This document shows, in pieces, positions 5,376 to 8,226 of a stretch of 8,226 nucleotides of DNA. The stretch lies in assembly GCA_050740975.1 (NCBI GenBank), contig JBOIEE010000073.1, positions 1-8,226 on the forward strand, given 5' to 3'. The notes beneath the pieces are model-generated. The model did not search any database, had not been told where the DNA came from, and was given only the letters and a program-made list of their open reading frames with translations. Numbering within the stretch: position 1 is the stretch's first letter; each line of letters opens with the position of its first letter. The DNA comes from JBOHHR01 sp050740975. Lineage in GTDB: Bacteria; Pseudomonadota; Gammaproteobacteria; JBOHHR01. The translations under genes and the position numbers were made by a program.

Positions 5376-7215
5376 ATGAAAAACAGGCTCTGTCCATTCT
5401 GCCGCTCCTGGTGGCGATGGGAGGGTGGTTCCTGCGGTGGCCTTGGCTGTCGTGCCAGTCAACGGCACTCCGCCAACAATGACCGCGGTGACGATCAACA
5501 ACGGCGCCGGCGATCAGTACGATCCCCACGTCAGTGGCGACTTCGCCGCGTACGCTATGGACCTTGCGATTCGTTACTACCGCTTCAGCAACGCCGCCGA
5601 CGCCGCGATCCCGATGGGGAGTTCGGTGAACGATCTCCTCTCAGACATTTCTGGAAGCAAGATCGTCTTCTCCCGAATCATTCCCACGGTGAAGACTGCG
5701 GTGATGGTGTTCGACATCAATACCGCTGCCGCCCCGATTGAAGTGGACCCGGCTTTGGGTACCACCCGACTTGGCTCGGCGATCGGAAGCAATACGGTCG
5801 CGTACATCGACTTCGGGCTGCACGGCAGCGGAGAGCTGGTGATTCACGATCGCGCCACCTCTACCTCGGTGAGGATCACCAATGACGTGGCCTTCGACGG
5901 GAACCCTTCGGTTTCACCCGATGGCACCGTTGTCAGCTGGGAGCACTGTGCCACTTCGACCAGCAACTGCGACATCTGGCAGTGAAAAACGGTGCGGTCT
6001 GGACGTCACCGTGACGATCGCCACGGCGAGCCCCGAGGCCAACCCGGACACCAACGGCAGCCTTGTTGTCTACGACTCGGTGCGCGGGTCGAACCCGGAT
6101 CTCTTCTGGCGTCCTGTGGGTGGTGGGACTGAGGTGCAGTTGGAGATGCCGGGCGTTGAGGCGAACCCAAGCATCGCTGGCAACTTCATCGCTTTCGAGA
6201 GCCGGCCGACGCTGGTGGCCACCTCGGACATTTATGTCTACGACCTGGCCGCGAACCGGCTCTACCAGATCACCAACACCCCTCTGGTGACCGAGCAGCT
6301 CAACGACATCAACGTGTTGCCGGACGGCATGATTCGCACGGTCTGGACCGGCGACGAAGATGGCTTCAGCGCAACGTCCACGGCGCCACGTTTTCGCTGC
6401 CTGATAACACGCCGCCAGTCATCACCCCGAGCATCAGCGGGACGCTCGGCAGCAACGACTGGTATGTGAGCGAGGTCAGCGTGACCTGGACAGTCAATGA
6501 TGACGAGTCCGCTGTGACCGGCACCAGCGGCTGCGATCCGGTAAGCATCACCAGCGACACTACCGGCACGGGCACGACGCTGACCTGCGAGGCTACCAGC
6601 GACGGGGGCACCGATTCGAAGAGCGTCACCATCCAGCGCGACACCACGGCGCCGGCCCTGGCCCCCACGGTCTCGCCCAACCCAGTGCCGCTCAACGGCA
6701 GCGCCACCGCGAGCCCTAACGCCAGCGATGCCACCTCGGGGATCGCGGTAGCGGGCTGCGATCCGCTGGACACCAGCAGCGTGGGCGGCCACAGTGTCGC
6801 CTGCACCGCCACCGATAACGCCGGCAACACGGCGAACGCTGCGGCCGGCTACACCGTCTTCTACTGCTTCGCCGGCTTCTTCTCGCCGGTGGACCCGTCG
6901 GTGCTCAATAGCGCCAAGGCCGGCTAGGCCATCCCGCTCAAGTGGCGGCTGACCGATGCCGGCGGCAGCCCGGTGACCAACCTCGGGAGCGCGACGGTGA
7001 CGGCGGTGAGCCTTTCTTGTTCACTCGGGACGACGCCCGATCAGATCGAGGAGTACGCCGCGGGCGGATCGGGCCTGCAGAACCTGGGCAATGGCAACTA
7101 CCAGTTCAGCTGGAAGACGCTCAAGAGCTACGCCAACTCCTGCAAGACCCTGAAGCCCAACCTCGGCGAAGGGGCGGGCCAGGAGCACACCGCGCTCTTC
7201 CAGTTCACGAAGTAG
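5376..7215 (+). pseudogene. broken gene for a secreted TolB-like propeller / Ig-like / PxKF-domain protein
   Basis: The ATG at 5376 follows an AAGGAA ribosome site (5361-5366). With one base added near 5380, the DNA reads MKNM-KQALSILPLLVAMGG, and with another near 5425 it continues VVPAVALA, together a normal signal peptide. Frames then follow: 5425-5982 (DQYDPHVSGDFAAYA, then NPSVSPDGTVVSW), ~5979-6005 (AVKNGAVWT), ~6005-6365 (EANPDTNGSLVVYDS, then SDIYVYDLAANRLYQIT) and ~6370-7215. Each junction needs one added base, five in all. These blocks are TolB/PD40-type propeller repeats. Residues from DNTPPVITPSIS to DNAGNTANAAAGYTV are two Ig-like modules with paired cysteines. An in-frame TAG at 6925-6927 interrupts KAG*AIPLKWRLTDAGG, a PxKF-like C-terminal domain ending LFQFTK. 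The original was about 610 residues and extracellular. It cannot be made as it stands. Confidence 0.85.
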
Positions 7216-7231
7216 GGAAGGGCTCCCGCGT

Positions 7232-7253
7232 GGGGCGCCAGGGAAGGCGCTCC
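7232..7253 (+). terminator. GC-rich hairpin after the broken secreted-protein gene
   Basis: GGGGCGCC (7232-7239) pairs with GGCGCTCC (7246-7253) in an 8-bp stem with one G-T wobble and a six-base loop, 16 bases after the stop at 7213-7215. There is no clear T tract after it, so intrinsic termination is uncertain. The motif AGGGAAGG-(C)GCTCCC occurs twice here in direct orientation (7214-7227 and 7240-7254). The following 7255-7440 holds nothing recognisable. Confidence 0.38.
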
Positions 7254-7440
7254 CTCCACATCCTTTCCTCTCGATGCGGGGGGGGTTGCGGCGTTAAGGG
7301 ATTTCTTTAAAAGCAGGTCGCGTATCCAATCTGCTGCCGAAAGGCTTGAATGGCATGGCAGTTTAGGGGTCCGTGGAAAGATTCGGGGAATTGGGGTAGT
7401 GTCTGATGATCTCAAGGAAGTGTTCGAAGCTTACAGGAGG

Positions 7441-8226
7441 TTGGTCTGTCCCCAATGCTGTTCACTTAGCGGCTTTTCGCCTAGACTTGCTCCTGCGCCG
7501 TTACGCGAGGAGGACGAGTCATGGCGGGCAAAGCAGGCGAGTTGGGTGGGCCGGTACGCATTGCCTGAGCTTGGGGTTATTGGCGCGGCTGGTGCCGCCC
7601 GCGCTGGTCTGAGGCGCTCACAGCGCACCGGCGACACAGTCAGCGGCAGCGCGATTTGCCCGCGCACGCGGTGGCCTATTACGTGATGGCGCTCTCCCTG
7701 TACCGCGGGGTCAATACCGAGGAGGTGTTGCGGGTGGTGACCGAGGGGATGGAGTACCTGGGGGCGCCCGCCATTCGGCGCGAGGTGGGTAAATCGGGCA
7801 TCAGTGCGGCGCGCAGCCGCTTGGGTGCAGAGGTGATGCAACACATTGCCGAGCGGGCGTTGGTGCCCCTGGCGGAGCCCCAGACATCGGGTGCGTTCTA
7901 TCGCGACTTGCGCGTGGTCACGCTGGACGGCTCGACGCTGGAGGTGGCGGATGAAGCAGTCAATCGGAATACTTTTGGTGTGCCCGGCACGCAACAAGGC
8001 CGCACGGGCTACCCGCAATTGCGCGTGGTCGGACTGCTGGAGAACGGCACGCATGTGTTGTTCGGTGTGGCCCTTGGGGGCTACAAGAAGGCGGAGATAT
8101 CGCTCGCTCATCGGGCAGTCCAATACCTCAAGCCCGGCATGCTGTGTCTGGCCGATCGCGGTCTCTCGGGCTATCCGCTGTGGCAGGCGGCGATGCAGAG
8201 CGGCGCGCAACTGCTGTGGCGTATTC
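7441..8226 (+). mobile_element. IS4-family insertion sequence, left part (right end outside window)
   Basis: The presence of an IS4-type transposase reading off the right edge implies an insertion sequence. The left terminus is not proven; it should lie between the end of the upstream gene relic and the transposase ATG at 7521, and the stretch around 7440-7480 (CCCAATGCTGTTCACTTAGC) is my best guess for the terminal inverted repeat. The right end, the partner repeat and any target duplication are beyond the window. Confidence 0.5.
7521..8226 (+). pseudogene. IS4-family DDE transposase, partial, with two compensating indels
   Basis: The ATG at 7521 has a clear ribosome site (AGGAGG at 7508-7513). 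The protein starts MAGKAGELGGPVRIA, hits TGA at 7566-7568, resumes one frame over as LSLGLLARLVPPALV, hits TGA at 7610-7612, and returns to the first frame as EALTAHRRHSQRQRDLPAHA. One lost base near 7565 (CCC to CC) and one extra T at 7610 explain both; corrected, 235 codons run unbroken to the window edge. Residues ~16-80 form the IS4 N-terminal domain. The first catalytic aspartate is D136 in VVTLDGSTLEVAD and the second D212 in LCLADRGLSGYPLW; the catalytic glutamate should lie beyond the window. Unless both indels are sequencing errors or ribosomes frameshift, the transposase is dead. Confidence 0.86.

Noticed and set aside
6262..6830. Two long minus-strand frames opposite the Ig-like region
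   Set aside because: The plus strand there encodes clear Ig-like modules with paired cysteines; the antisense products are low-complexity Val/Ser/Gly or Arg/Ala strings.
7431..8210. 259-codon minus-strand open frame
   Set aside because: It is the antisense shadow of the IS4-family transposase, whose catalytic DGS and ADRG motifs lie on the plus strand.

Overview
The window reads as a chromosomal segment from a proteobacterium, most likely beta or gamma. The basis is the two respiratory complex I genes at the left edge, whose proteins line up residue for residue with E. coli NuoN and NuoM, plus a RAYT transposase, an addiction-module pair and an IS4-type transposase. No species can be named from the sequence alone.

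Layout. Positions 1-2370 (minus strand) hold the end of a nuo operon: nuoM then nuoN, 13 bases apart. nuoN leaves the window at the left edge. nuoM lacks its normal first ~70 residues, and the expected upstream neighbour nuoL is absent. The nuoM head is replaced by unrelated sequence carrying a 13-bp tandem repeat (2391-2454), so the operon appears cut at a rearrangement point. Next comes a minus-strand toxin-antitoxin pair (2511-3021): a ParE/RelE-like toxin with a TTG start, and an antitoxin whose C-terminus looks frameshifted.

Positions 3022-3713 hold no intact gene. The region contains a decayed group II intron domain V hairpin on the minus strand, an unidentified reading-frame remnant and a REP-type hairpin with a 5' GTAG foot. 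The REP lies just ahead of an intact RAYT (REP-associated tyrosine transposase, 3714-4262). A 12-bp inverted repeat flanks the RAYT, and its right side abuts a short N-terminal fragment of a membrane protein on the opposite strand.

Positions 4562-5095 hold a compact two-gene unit: a ribbon-helix-helix-like protein and a small coiled-coil protein, preceded by a perfect 9-bp inverted repeat that looks like an autoregulatory operator. This is the least explained intact unit in the window. It is followed by a relic of a CsbD-family stress protein (5127-5237). Then comes a long broken gene (5376-7215) for a secreted protein with a signal peptide, TolB-like propeller repeats, Ig-like modules and a C-terminal PxKF-like domain. 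It needs five one-base corrections, all in the same direction, and carries one in-frame TAG.

The right edge holds the first 235 codons of an IS4-family DDE transposase (7521-8226, plus strand) with two compensating one-base indels. Overall, the conserved genes on the left read cleanly while most accessory genes on the right are broken. This fits a genomic island-like zone of decay next to a truncated housekeeping operon.
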